A DNA stretch of 33,602 nucleotides from Syntrophaceae bacterium UBA2280 (GTDB taxonomy: Bacteria > Desulfobacterota > Syntrophia > Syntrophales > Smithellaceae), in assembly GCA_002347685.1 (NCBI GenBank), contig DDWS01000024.1:1-33602 (forward strand). The letters are read 5' to 3'. Below the pieces are notes generated by a model. The model worked only from the letters and a program-made list of their open reading frames with translations, was not told the DNA's origin and ran no database searches. A program made the position numbers and the translations under genes. Shown here piece after piece: positions 7,022 through 14,702 of the stretch (position 1 is its first letter; each line of letters begins with the position of its first letter).

Positions 7022-7819
7022 ATGGAAAACCTGTCGGCAATTATCGAAGCATTGGTTCTGGCATCCGAGACGCCCCTGACGATTGAGCGGCTCTGCGTCA
7101 TTCTGGAAGGCGCGGAGAAAACGGACATTCAAGAGGCTTTGGACAGGCTGGCGGAAAGCTACGAAGCGAGGCAAAGCGGCATCGGTCTTCATGAAGTTGC
7201 AGGCGGTTATCAGTTTCGCACACGGCCTGATTTTGCGCCCTGGGTGAAAAAATTAAAAGGCGGCAAACCTGCTTCCCTGTCGCCCGCGGCGCTCGAAACA
7301 CTGGCAATTGTCGCTTACCGGCAGCCCATCGTCAAGGCCGAGATTGAATCGATTCGCGGCGTAGACGTCAGCGGGCCGCTCAAAAGCCTGATGGAAAAGA
7401 AACTGGTGCGCATGGTCGGGCGTAAGGACGTTCCCGGAAAGCCGATCATTTACGGAACCACGAAAAGATTTCTGGAGGTGTTCAACCTAAAGGAACTGGC
7501 GGATCTGCCGACCATGAGGGAATTGAAGGAAATGACCGAGCATCAGGAACCCATCGAGTATGCCCTGCCCGAAATCGAATCCCTCGAGCAGGATCTGTTT
7601 GCCGACGATGCCGTTTTACTGGAAATACCGGATCATCACGAGCCGATTGAAGATACGGCGGCCGAACCCCAATCAACCCAGCCGGAGCTGTCGCCTTGCG
7701 ACGCCGTTTTGGAGATAGCCGATCATCACGAACCCGTCGGAGATACCGGGTCCGAACCCGAATTACCCGGGCAGGCCCTGACCGCCGAAGACGACTTTGA
7801 GGATAAAATCATTTCATGA
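7022..7819 (+). CDS. scpB: Segregation and condensation protein B with a repeated acidic tail
   Basis: A 265-aa partner of ScpA. Two winged-helix domains cover about residues 1-160, with the family's conserved stretch LETLAIVAYRQPIVKAEIE and the IRGVD motif. The start ATG follows the scpA stop directly. Beyond the conserved domain is a tail of about 95 residues, strongly acidic and His-containing. It has two near-copies of a 21-22-residue unit: 196-217 (DAVLLEIPDHHEPIEDTAAE...) and 227-247 (DAVLEIADHHEPVGDTGSE...). A fainter EHQEPIEY occurs at 173-180. The tail is probably disordered. The gene overlaps rluB by 4 bp (ATGA). Confidence 0.95.
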   Translation: MENLSAIIEALVLASETPLTIERLCVILEGAEKTDIQEALDRLAESYEARQSGIGLHEVAGGYQFRTRPDFAPWVKKLKGGKPASLSPAALETLAIVAYRQPIVKAEIESIRGVDVSGPLKSLMEKKLVRMVGRKDVPGKPIIYGTTKRFLEVFNLKELADLPTMRELKEMTEHQEPIEYALPEIESLEQDLFADDAVLLEIPDHHEPIEDTAAEPQSTQPELSPCDAVLEIADHHEPVGDTGSEPELPGQALTAEDDFEDKIIS

Positions 7820-8637
7820 AAGAACGCCTGCAAAAAATCATTGCGGCCGCCGGGATTGCTTCCCGCCGGCATGCAGAAACGCTCATTACCACGGGGCGGG
7901 TGAGCGTCAATGGAGAGATTGTCCGTGAACTGGGGGTCAAGGCCGATGCGCAAACGGATATCATCAGGGTGGACGGCAACACGATCGGTGTGGACAAAAC
8001 CCCCTGCTACATTGCGATGTACAAACCGGCGGGATATGTCACCACGATGTCCGATCCGCAGAAAAGACCGACCGTGATCGATCTCTTGGGCGACATGCCC
8101 GAGCGGGTCTATCCTGTGGGCCGACTGGATTATGATTCGTCAGGTCTTCTGCTTTTGACCAACGACGGGGATTTCGCCCAGAAAATCTCGCATCCGCGCT
8201 GGTCGGTGACGAAGACCTATCGGGTGAAGGTTTCCGGCCGTTTGACCAGGGATGAACTCAGGCAGCTCGAAAAGGGTATTGCGCTGCCCGATGGTATGTT
8301 CAAGCCGGAGAATGTCAAGGTTGAGAAAATCAATGACAAAAGCTGCTGGGTAGCTTTGACGCTGCGCGAGGGCAAAAACAGGGTGATCCGCCGCGGCTTT
8401 GAGCAGCTTGGCCGTCCGGTGACCCGTCTGGTGCGCGAATCGATCGGTCCGATCACCCTGCAGGGCTTGAAAGAGGGCAAGTGGAGGCATCTGAAAGACA
8501 GGGAGGCCGCCTTGTTGCTCAAAGAGTCAGGTGGTCAAAAAGGCAAAAATATTCTTGACAATCATCTAAAAATAAATAATAGTCGGCCAAGTGTAAGTAA
8601 CCGCAGTGATCATCAGGCGTTATCACGCTCTAAATAG
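7816..8637 (+). CDS. rluB: RsuA/RluB-family rRNA pseudouridine synthase
   Basis: A 273-aa enzyme that converts a uridine in ribosomal RNA to pseudouridine. An N-terminal S4 RNA-binding domain (RLQKIIAAAGIASRRHAE, about 1-60) precedes the catalytic domain, which has GRLDYDSSGLLLLTNDGD; D105 in GRLD is the expected catalytic aspartate. REGKNRVIRRGFEQLGRPV is also typical. RluB (23S rRNA) is more likely than RsuA because it commonly sits beside scpAB. The start ATG overlaps the scpB stop by 4 bp. The last 35 or so residues (after LLLKESGG) are a low-complexity extension that reads through the promoter of the next gene. Confidence 0.93.
   Translation: MKERLQKIIAAAGIASRRHAETLITTGRVSVNGEIVRELGVKADAQTDIIRVDGNTIGVDKTPCYIAMYKPAGYVTTMSDPQKRPTVIDLLGDMPERVYPVGRLDYDSSGLLLLTNDGDFAQKISHPRWSVTKTYRVKVSGRLTRDELRQLEKGIALPDGMFKPENVKVEKINDKSCWVALTLREGKNRVIRRGFEQLGRPVTRLVRESIGPITLQGLKEGKWRHLKDREAALLLKESGGQKGKNILDNHLKINNSRPSVSNRSDHQALSRSK
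8555..8583 (+). promoter_or_regulatory. Sigma70-like promoter for the IHF-like gene
   Basis: TTGACA at 8555-8560, a 17-bp AT-rich spacer and AATAGT at 8578-8583 (four of six matches). It lies inside the 3' end of rluB and would start a leader of about 60 nt before the ATG at 8652. Confidence 0.5.
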
Positions 8638-8651
8638 TTATAGGAGGCTCT

Positions 8652-8933
8652 ATGAACAAATCCGGTCTAATTGAAGCTTTGAGCAAGAAGATGGACTTAA
8701 CGGAAAAAAAGGCGATTGATGTCGTCAACCTTGTCTTCAAAGGCTTTACCGACGAGTTAAAAAAAGGAGGCCGTATCGAGATTCGCGGATTCGGCAGTTT
8801 TGTGGTGAAGGAATACGAGTCCTATACCGGAAGAAATCCAAAAACCGGCGCAAGAATCAGCGTTGAACCCAAGAAACTGCCCTTTTTCAAAGTCGGCAAG
8901 GAACTGAAAGACCGCGTGGATAAGCAAAAATAA
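8652..8933 (+). CDS. Integration host factor / HU-like DNA-binding protein
   Basis: A 93-aa member of the HU/IHF family, with AGGAGG (8642-8647) 4 bp before the ATG. Compared with the HU gene at 4801 it is more IHF-beta-like: RIEIRGFGSFVVKEYESYTGRNPKTG, then VEPKKLPFFKVGKELKDRVD. It should bind and sharply bend DNA as a homo- or heterodimer and help organise the nucleoid. It has its own promoter and a strong terminator directly downstream. HU rather than IHF function cannot be excluded from sequence alone. Confidence 0.92.
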   Translation: MNKSGLIEALSKKMDLTEKKAIDVVNLVFKGFTDELKKGGRIEIRGFGSFVVKEYESYTGRNPKTGARISVEPKKLPFFKVGKELKDRVDKQK

Positions 8934-8953
8934 TCCTGCAGATTTTTTGATAT

Positions 8954-8987
8954 AAAAAAGGGGCTTGCTGTTGCAAGCCCCTTTTTT
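8954..8987. terminator. Bidirectional intrinsic terminator
   Basis: A6 (8954-8959), then stem GGGGCTTGC (8960-8968), loop TGTT and GCAAGCCCC (8973-8981), followed by T6 (8982-8987). The stem is flanked by A and T runs and works for either strand. It separates the convergent IHF-like gene and sodB. Confidence 0.93.
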
Positions 8988-9003
8988 GTCGTAACAACTC
9001 CGT

Positions 9004-9597
9004 TTACCCCAGATTTGCGTTGACGAAATCCCAGTTGATCAGACTGGCGATCACGGTTGCCAGGTAATCCGGCCGGCGGTTCTGATAGTCAAGATAATAG
9101 GCGTGTTCCCAGACATCAATGGTCAGAAGCGCTTTCTGGCCGTGCGCCAGAGGCGTGTCGGCATTCGGCGTTTTGGTGATTTTAATGTCTTTCCCGTCTT
9201 GAACCAGCCATGCCCATCCGCTGCCGAACTGTGTTACGCCCGCGTTTTTGATCTCCTCGACAAACTTGTCGTAGCTGCCGAAAGCGGCATTGATTTTGGC
9301 AGCGATAGCACCGGTGGGCGGCCCGCCCCCCTGTTTTTTCAGACAATTCCAGTAGAAGGTATGATTCCATACCTGCGCCGCGTTATTGAATATAGCTGCT
9401 TTGGCCGGATCATTGGCGGCGGCTTTGATGATTTCCTCGAGAGACTTTCCTTCCAGTTCGGTTCCCCCGATCAGCTTGTTTAGATTATCCACGTAGGTTT
9501 TGTGATGCTTTCCGTGATGAAACTCCAGTGTTTTCGAGCTGATGTGCGGTTCGAGCGCGTCTTTCGCGTAAGGTAAATCCGGTAGGGTTATGGCCAT
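9004..9597 (-). CDS. sodB: Iron superoxide dismutase
   Basis: A 197-aa cytoplasmic enzyme that dismutates superoxide to oxygen and peroxide. The metal ligands are in place: H27 (FHHGKHHKTYV), H79 (NHTFYW), D161 and H165 (DVWEHAYYLDYQNRRPDYL). Q75 in NNAAQVWNHTFYWNCL is the glutamine position diagnostic of the iron type. Length is typical. AAAGGAGAA lies just before the ATG, and a strong sigma70-like promoter lies at 9631-9658. In an anaerobe this would serve oxygen tolerance. It follows the zinc operon but appears independently transcribed. Confidence 0.97.
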   Translation of the reverse strand: MAITLPDLPYAKDALEPHISSKTLEFHHGKHHKTYVDNLNKLIGGTELEGKSLEEIIKAAANDPAKAAIFNNAAQVWNHTFYWNCLKKQGGGPPTGAIAAKINAAFGSYDKFVEEIKNAGVTQFGSGWAWLVQDGKDIKITKTPNADTPLAHGQKALLTIDVWEHAYYLDYQNRRPDYLATVIASLINWDFVNANLG

Positions 9598-9630
9598 GGT
9601 TGGTTCTCCTTTCGTTTTAGGTTTTCAATT

Positions 9631-9658
9631 AGTATAGGTCCGCGTTTCGCTTTGTCAA
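9631..9658 (-). promoter_or_regulatory. sodB: Sigma70-like promoter for sodB
   Basis: On the minus strand TTGACA (9658-9653) is followed after 16 bp by TATACT (9636-9631), five of six matches. It starts two bases past the stop codon of the upstream permease gene and leaves a leader of roughly 27 nt before the sodB ATG. Confidence 0.75.
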
Positions 9659-9659
9659 A

Positions 9660-10592
9660 TTATTGTTGACCGTCGTCGGGAGGGACTATGCGGTCGTAGA
9701 TGATTTTGAGTGCAGTGACATAGATGACGGTGAATACGGAAAAAATTAAAGCCGGAAGGGCGGCCGCGGGCGCAAAAACCAGCAGCGCCACCCCCCCGGC
9801 CAGGCCGTAGTTCTTCAGGGTTCCGAAAAGCAGAAAAAAAGATATCCGCGGCGGAGAAATTTTAAAAAACCAGCCGATAGCCGTAACGATTGCTGTAATC
9901 AGAACGATGGTTGAACAGGCGATGCCGCCGATGAGGATGATTTCAGCAGGCCATTCCCGGATATATTCCATATTGGCCGCCGTCAGGGTATAAAAAATCA
10001 GAAAAAAGCACCCGTCTGTGATGTCGGCTTCATAGCGCTCAATGAACACATCGCGGTCCTTGTCCACGGCGACACGGGACAGCAGCAGCGGCAGAGCGAT
10101 CAACGCGAGGATCAGCAGGATGATTTTGTCCGGTTGGACGGGAGTATGCCTGAAAAACGCAAGCGCGATGATGGGTGTGATCAAAAGCGCACCCAGGTGC
10201 GCGCCGGCAAGACCTGAAAAAGTCCACCTGGAGTCGGTATTCATCGTCCGGCTCAGCGGGATGATCGTGATGCCGGGCGGCACCGCGGCAGCCAGAACCA
10301 TGCCGATCCAGAGTATCTCTTCGCGGATGATAAAGAGGCTGCCCAGAATAATCAGATTTCCCAGCACCACGTAGGTCATCACGTTCCCCCAGACGGCTCC
10401 GGGGATCAGGGAGGCAGGCGGCCGGAAAAAACCGCGCGGGAAACGAAGCAGCGTGACGGTAAGGATGATGGTGAGAGAAGGCAGGATCAGGAATTCACCG
10501 ATATGCCGGGCCTGCGGGAAAAAAATCCCCGTGGCAATCGCGGCCGCAAACAGCAGATTGGCGGAAGTCAGAACGTTTCTAATGATTCTCAT
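9660..10592 (-). CDS. BASS-family (bile acid:sodium symporter-like) permease
   Basis: A 310-aa integral membrane protein with about nine or ten hydrophobic segments. The pattern LFGTLKNYGLAGGVALLVF followed by ALPALIFSVFTVIY near the C-terminus, and AAAVPPGITIIPLS in the middle, resemble the BASS/ACR3 superfamily of sodium-coupled organic-anion or arsenite carriers. The substrate is unknown. Its ATG is one base past the znuB stop, so it is translationally linked to the zinc-uptake operon and probably shares its control. The ACR3 metalloid-efflux subgroup was considered, but I see no clear signature cysteine. Confidence 0.72.
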   Translation of the reverse strand: MRIIRNVLTSANLLFAAAIATGIFFPQARHIGEFLILPSLTIILTVTLLRFPRGFFRPPASLIPGAVWGNVMTYVVLGNLIILGSLFIIREEILWIGMVLAAAVPPGITIIPLSRTMNTDSRWTFSGLAGAHLGALLITPIIALAFFRHTPVQPDKIILLILALIALPLLLSRVAVDKDRDVFIERYEADITDGCFFLIFYTLTAANMEYIREWPAEIILIGGIACSTIVLITAIVTAIGWFFKISPPRISFFLLFGTLKNYGLAGGVALLVFAPAAALPALIFSVFTVIYVTALKIIYDRIVPPDDGQQ

Positions 10593-10593
10593 G

Positions 10594-11427
10594 TTAATTC
10601 TTCCTTATCCTTTGAAGAAGTTTTCGGGTCGTGAAGATGAGAAAAAGAAACACGATATTGAAAATCACGATGGTGGCGCCGACCGGCAGATTCAGCACAA
10701 AAGCCGTGCCGATCCCCAGGATCACCGATGTCACTGCCACGGTGACGGACGTGAGAATTGTCATCCGGAAACTCAAGGAAAGTTGCAGTGCGGCGATTGG
10801 CGGCAGGATCAGCATAGCCGAAACCATCATGATACCGGCTACACGCATGGCCAAAACGGCTGCGACGGCCGTCAGAACAAAGAGCATCAGATTGATGCGT
10901 CCTGTGTTGATGCCCATGCTTTTGGCCAGTTCCTGATCAAAGGTGACGGCGAACAGGTCGGAATAAAAAAAGACCATCATGCCGGCCACCAGGAGAAACA
11001 CTGCCAGCGACAGGAGTGTTTCCGTCATGTTGACGGTCAGGATGTTGCCGAAAAGATAACTGAACAAATCGACATTGAATCCGCCCGACAGGCTCGCCAG
11101 TGTGATGCCGGCGGCGATTCCGATCGAAGAGACGATACCGATGGCCGCGTCGCCTTGAATCCGCCGACTCGTTGTGAGTTTATAAATGGCCAGCGATGAC
11201 ACGACGACCACCGGCAGGGATGCCAGTGTGACATACAGAGGGCTGACGCCGAGGAGCAGCACCAAAGCGACGCTGCCGAACGTGACGTGCGCCAGTCCGT
11301 CGCCGATGAGCGAAAAGCGCCTCAAAACCAGGAAAACGCCCAGCGTGGAGCAGATCGCGGCAATCAGCACGCCCGAGATGATCGCGCGCTGAACGAAGCC
11401 GTAACTTAAAATATCGATCAGTTCCAT
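10594..11427 (-). CDS. znuB: Zinc/manganese ABC transporter permease (ZnuB-type)
   Basis: A 277-aa inner-membrane permease of the ABC-3 family, which forms the channel for Zn or Mn import with the ZnuC ATPase. It shows eight or so hydrophobic segments, the N-terminal LVLRRFSLIGDGLAHVTFG typical of the family, and TFDQELAKSMGINTGRINL, the usual ATPase-coupling region. Length is normal. It follows znuC after 12 bp and precedes the BASS-like permease by one base. Zinc is favoured over manganese because of the neighbouring His-rich binding protein and Zur-like regulator. Confidence 0.9.
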   Translation of the reverse strand: MELIDILSYGFVQRAIISGVLIAAICSTLGVFLVLRRFSLIGDGLAHVTFGSVALVLLLGVSPLYVTLASLPVVVVSSLAIYKLTTSRRIQGDAAIGIVSSIGIAAGITLASLSGGFNVDLFSYLFGNILTVNMTETLLSLAVFLLVAGMMVFFYSDLFAVTFDQELAKSMGINTGRINLMLFVLTAVAAVLAMRVAGIMMVSAMLILPPIAALQLSLSFRMTILTSVTVAVTSVILGIGTAFVLNLPVGATIVIFNIVFLFLIFTTRKLLQRIRKN

Positions 11428-11439
11428 CCGTGTTTGCCC

Positions 11440-12165
11440 CTAGGTGTGGTCATGCTGGTGACAGATAATATGCTGGCTTACCGGTCCGAACATGCCGGTC
11501 ATGTCCGCTGACGCGCAAAAATCTACAAACGTGCCTGAAAAAACGACCGTCTTATCCAGGTAAAGCAGCGTGCGCGCGAACTGGCCGATCGTTCCGATGT
11601 CATGGGTCACTAGGATGACCGTTGTGCCGTGCAACCGGTTGATCTCCCGGGTCAGGCTGTAGAAGATGTCCCGCGTGGCCGGGTCCAGCGCTGTGGTGGG
11701 TTCGTCGAAGATCAGCAGATCCGGATCGTGGACAAGAGCGCGCGCCAGCAGGGTGCGCTGTTGTTCCCCATAGGACAATTCGCCGATCATTCGGCCCGCC
11801 AGATGCGCGATGCCCAGCATTTCGAGGGTATCGCGCATTTTTCGTGCGGGGGAATCGGTCCGGCCCATCCGGACAATTTCCTGCACGGTTCCCGGAAAAC
11901 CCGTGGAAAGCGTTCCTAAACGCTGCGGCAGATAGCCGATGCGGCGCCATTGGCAAAACCGGTTTTGCGCCTCGCCGAAAAGCAGGATGTCGCCCTGGCG
12001 CGGCTGTAGGATGCCGAGAATACATTTCATCAGCGTGCTTTTTCCGGAGCCGTTGGGGCCGACCACGCCAAGATAGTCACCCTGAGCCACATCAAAAGAG
12101 ATGTTGCTGAGCACATCCTGGCCGTTATAGCCGAAGCTCAAGTCTCTGACACGGATTACTGGCAT
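11440..12165 (-). CDS. znuC: Zinc ABC transporter ATP-binding protein (ZnuC-type)
   Basis: A 241-aa ABC ATPase powering zinc import. Walker A is GPNGSGKST (36-44), the signature motif is LSYGEQQR, Walker B is LLIFDEPTTALD, and the switch histidine lies in LVTHD. The Q-loop is in GYLPQRLG. The C-terminus HIICHQHDHT is unusually rich in His and Cys and may bind zinc. The start ATG overlaps the znuA stop by 10 bp, so the two are coupled. The assignment to zinc rests on the operon rather than on the ATPase itself. Confidence 0.92.
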   Translation of the reverse strand: MPVIRVRDLSFGYNGQDVLSNISFDVAQGDYLGVVGPNGSGKSTLMKCILGILQPRQGDILLFGEAQNRFCQWRRIGYLPQRLGTLSTGFPGTVQEIVRMGRTDSPARKMRDTLEMLGIAHLAGRMIGELSYGEQQRTLLARALVHDPDLLIFDEPTTALDPATRDIFYSLTREINRLHGTTVILVTHDIGTIGQFARTLLYLDKTVVFSGTFVDFCASADMTGMFGPVSQHIICHQHDHT

Positions 12166-13163
12166 TGCATCCCTTTTTTCAACTGGTCCAGATTCTTCTC
12201 CATAAGCGAAATGAATGTTTCGCCGCCGGCGATGTCCGCCTTGCTGATGTCGTGGCCATTGCTCAGCTTCAGAAGCTTCGCACCGGTTTCCTTCGAGAGG
12301 GTTTGAGCGAGTCTCGGTGCGACGAGATCTTCATAATAAATATAGGGAAGCTTTTGGGATTTGATCTTTTCGATCATCGATACAATGACCTGGGGTGAAG
12401 GCTCCGACTGGGCCGAGGCGCTGTAGGCCGCAATGTAGTTCAGATGATACTTTTTTGCCAGGTAGGCAAACGCCCAGTGACCGGCGTGCAGAATCGTCCG
12501 GGTTTTACAGACCGATAACCCGGACCGAAAGTTCGCGTCGAGCAGGGCAAGCCTGTGTTTGTAGTTTTTTGCATTCATTTTGTAGGTATCGCTGTTTTTC
12601 TGATCCTTGAGAATGAAGGCTTCGGTAATGTTGTCAATCATAATTTGAGCGTTGTCCGGATCCAGCCAGATGTGCGGGTCAAAACGGCTGGCGGAGTCCT
12701 TCTGCGCTTCGTTTTCGACTTCGTGGTCGGAGGCGCTGGTTTCATCTTCTTCGTGCCGGTGGGGTTTGCCGTGGGCAAAGTGATCAGACAGGGGAAGCAG
12801 CATGGCGCTTTTTCCTGTTTCCACCGCCAGCAGGCCGGCGCTTTCATCGGCGGTGTTGATGATTTTGTAGGCCCAGTGTTCCATTTCGAAATTGGTGAAT
12901 AGAAAAATGTCGGCGCGGCTGACCTTCAGGATGTCCTCCGGTTTAAGTTCATAGTGATGCGCGTCGGTCGCGGGCGGTAAAAGCATGGTGACGTCAACCT
13001 TGTCGCCGCCGATCTCGCGGGCAAAATCGTATACCGGGAAGATGGTGGCGATCACCTGCAGGCGGCCGTCACTGCGGGAGGGGTCCTTCGATTGACAAGA
13101 CAGGATCAACACCACGAGCGTACACAAGAAGAGGATCGAAATCACATTTTTTTTAACCTTCAT
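12156..13163 (-). CDS. znuA: Zinc-binding lipoprotein of an ABC transporter (ZnuA-type)
   Basis: A 335-aa cluster A-1 metal-binding protein that captures zinc in the periplasm and delivers it to ZnuB. The signal peptide ends in a lipobox (LILSC, Cys 23). Likely ligands are H69/H70 (ATDAHHYELKP), H164 (DPHIWLDP) and H226 or H229 (LHAGHW), plus a C-terminal Asp. A His/Asp/Glu loop at about 128-147 (HFAHGKPHRHEEDE) is the feature that separates zinc binders from manganese binders. AAGGAG lies 8 bp before the ATG. It overlaps the regulator gene by 4 bp upstream and znuC by 10 bp downstream. Confidence 0.95.
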   Translation of the reverse strand: MKVKKNVISILFLCTLVVLILSCQSKDPSRSDGRLQVIATIFPVYDFAREIGGDKVDVTMLLPPATDAHHYELKPEDILKVSRADIFLFTNFEMEHWAYKIINTADESAGLLAVETGKSAMLLPLSDHFAHGKPHRHEEDETSASDHEVENEAQKDSASRFDPHIWLDPDNAQIMIDNITEAFILKDQKNSDTYKMNAKNYKHRLALLDANFRSGLSVCKTRTILHAGHWAFAYLAKKYHLNYIAAYSASAQSEPSPQVIVSMIEKIKSQKLPYIYYEDLVAPRLAQTLSKETGAKLLKLSNGHDISKADIAGGETFISLMEKNLDQLKKGMQCQ

Positions 13164-13633
13164 GGGTTTGTCTCCTTAAGGGCTCCTGTTGCATTGATCC
13201 TGCCGCACGACGCGCAAAGGCCTTTGAGATGAATGTCCGCTTCGTCCACAAGGTAACCTGCCGCGCAGTCGATCAGCTCGCCGAGCCGGTCGGAACTGAC
13301 GGGGGGCATGCACGCAAGCACGCCGCAGTGACGACATCTGAGGTGGGGATGCTTCGGACGTTCTGAAGTCGATAATTCCACATAAAGTGCGCCGCCTTCG
13401 GACATGACATCGCGAAGGATGCCCCGTTTTCGAAAAAGCGAAAGTGCCCGGTACACCGTGACCCGGTCGATACAGGTGCGTTTGGATATCTGCTGATGGA
13501 TATTGTCGGCGGAAAGCGGGCTTTTTGCTTTTTGTAAAAGACTCAACACCGCGAGACGCTGCGGCGTTTGAGCGATGCCGGCCTGCCTGAGCGTAGTTAC
13601 CGCCGTGGATGGCGCAATCGTCTTCATCTTCAT
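13160..13633 (-). CDS. zur: Fur-family metalloregulator, probably Zur
   Basis: A 157-aa winged-helix repressor. The DNA-binding helix region is DRVTVYRALSLFRKRGI, and the metal region has HPHLRC followed by C100-x2-C103 and C140-x2-C143, the structural zinc site of the family. It is the first gene of the zinc-uptake operon and overlaps znuA by the 4-bp ATGA, which makes a zinc-responsive repressor the simplest reading. Fur and PerR are alternatives by sequence alone. A perfect 15-bp palindrome lies 23 bp upstream of the start, suggesting self-control. An alternative ATG is two codons inside. Confidence 0.88.
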   Translation of the reverse strand: MKMKTIAPSTAVTTLRQAGIAQTPQRLAVLSLLQKAKSPLSADNIHQQISKRTCIDRVTVYRALSLFRKRGILRDVMSEGGALYVELSTSERPKHPHLRCRHCGVLACMPPVSSDRLGELIDCAAGYLVDEADIHLKGLCASCGRINATGALKETNP

Positions 13634-13655
13634 AGCTCGGGTTCTTTATCACAGG

Positions 13656-13670
13656 TGCAACTGAGTTGCA
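13656..13670. promoter_or_regulatory. Palindromic operator TGCAACT-G-AGTTGCA, candidate Zur box
   Basis: Two perfect 7-bp arms flank one central base. The site starts 23 bp upstream of the regulator gene and about 126 bp upstream of the divergent lipoprotein gene, where a Fur-family repressor would block the operon promoter. On the minus strand it overlaps a weak -35-like TTGCAA with TAAAGA 17 bp further. Confidence 0.7.
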
Positions 13671-13795
13671 ACCCGGATCGTGCGGGGTGTATAGATGATT
13701 CGGAAGCCATAAAGAAATTCCCGCCGGAAAAAGCATGTTGACGCGGGCGCCATCTTGTGGTCAAAAAAAGTATCTTGTCAACCAAGGAGGGAACC

Positions 13796-14485
13796 ATGAT
13801 GAAAAAACGAAGCGGGTACCATCCGGCAGGCCTGATCCTGCTGTTTTGCTTTTTGTGTGCAACCGGATGCGCGGCGACCAATATCTATACCGTGGATATG
13901 AATTACGATGCTGAAAGTGCGATGATTCCATCCTACGTGAAACCAAACGCGCGTGCGCTTCAATCGCTGATCACCGTGGCGGAATTCACCGACTCGCGCA
14001 AGTCCGATGATCCGCTGATCGTCGGGCGGGTCATCGAAAGAAACAAGATGCGCACACTGGTACTGCCGAAACATTCCCGGCCGACCCAGGCCGTTGCTCA
14101 AGGTGTCCGGCATTACCTGCGCAAGGCCGGCTACAATGTCGCGGCTGTCGCCGCGCCATGGGATTTGACAGAAGCAAACATGCCCACGGGGAATGGCCGG
14201 GTTTTCATCGGAGGCAACATCACCGATCTGGAAATCAACTGTAAACGGGGAACCCCCACGAATTCCTATACCACCAAAATACGATTGACGCTTTATCTGG
14301 CCGACACACGTCAAAAACAGATATTGTACCGTTCCACCGTGGAGGCGTCCACATCGCTCGAACATGTTGCTTTTTCCGAACGGAGGATGGGCGACCAAGC
14401 GGCCATCGCGCTGGGAGATGCCATCGAGAAACTATTCGAAAACCGCGCGCTGTCGGAAAAGATCAAAGAAATTCTCAACCAGTAA
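13796..14485 (+). CDS. Lipoprotein of unknown function, loosely YajG-like
   Basis: A 229-aa protein with AAGGAGG (13784-13790) just before two adjacent ATG codons; either could be used. The signal peptide ends in CATGC, an acceptable lipobox, so an outer-membrane or periplasmic lipid anchor is likely. The mature part has ALQSLITVAEFTDSRKSDD, then a conserved-looking core with IGGNITDLEINC and RLTLYLADTRQKQILYRS, and a helical end. This layout recalls YajG-type envelope lipoproteins, but the match is weak. It is divergent from the Zur-znu operon and shares its intergenic palindrome, so zinc control is possible. Confidence 0.8.
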   Translation: MMKKRSGYHPAGLILLFCFLCATGCAATNIYTVDMNYDAESAMIPSYVKPNARALQSLITVAEFTDSRKSDDPLIVGRVIERNKMRTLVLPKHSRPTQAVAQGVRHYLRKAGYNVAAVAAPWDLTEANMPTGNGRVFIGGNITDLEINCKRGTPTNSYTTKIRLTLYLADTRQKQILYRSTVEASTSLEHVAFSERRMGDQAAIALGDAIEKLFENRALSEKIKEILNQ

Positions 14486-14508
14486 TCGCAGGCTGCTGGC
14501 CGTTGAAC

Positions 14509-14667
14509 ATGACGCGCTTTTCAAACTCAGCGTTGGGCAGCCGGGCGAACTTGCCTTGCGGATTGACGAGAGCGAAGCGGAATGAAAGTGCCGACCAGTT
14601 CTATTTCCTGCGCACGCACATCAGCTTTGTGCGCGACAGACTTGACAAAGGCGGGCTTGCCGTCTGA
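14509..14667 (+). CDS. Unresolved 52-codon frame in the lipoprotein-dehydrogenase gap
   Basis: An ATG-started frame beginning MTRFSNSALG and ending RLDKGGLAV. It has no ribosome-binding site, and other frames over the same bases are also open on both strands. It may be a fragment of an older gene. I do not recognise it. Confidence 0.2.
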   Translation: MTRFSNSALGSRANLPCGLTRAKRNESADQFYFLRTHISFVRDRLDKGGLAV

Positions 14668-14702
14668 AAGTTTTGTATTACGGCTCGGAAGGAATATGGC
14701 CT

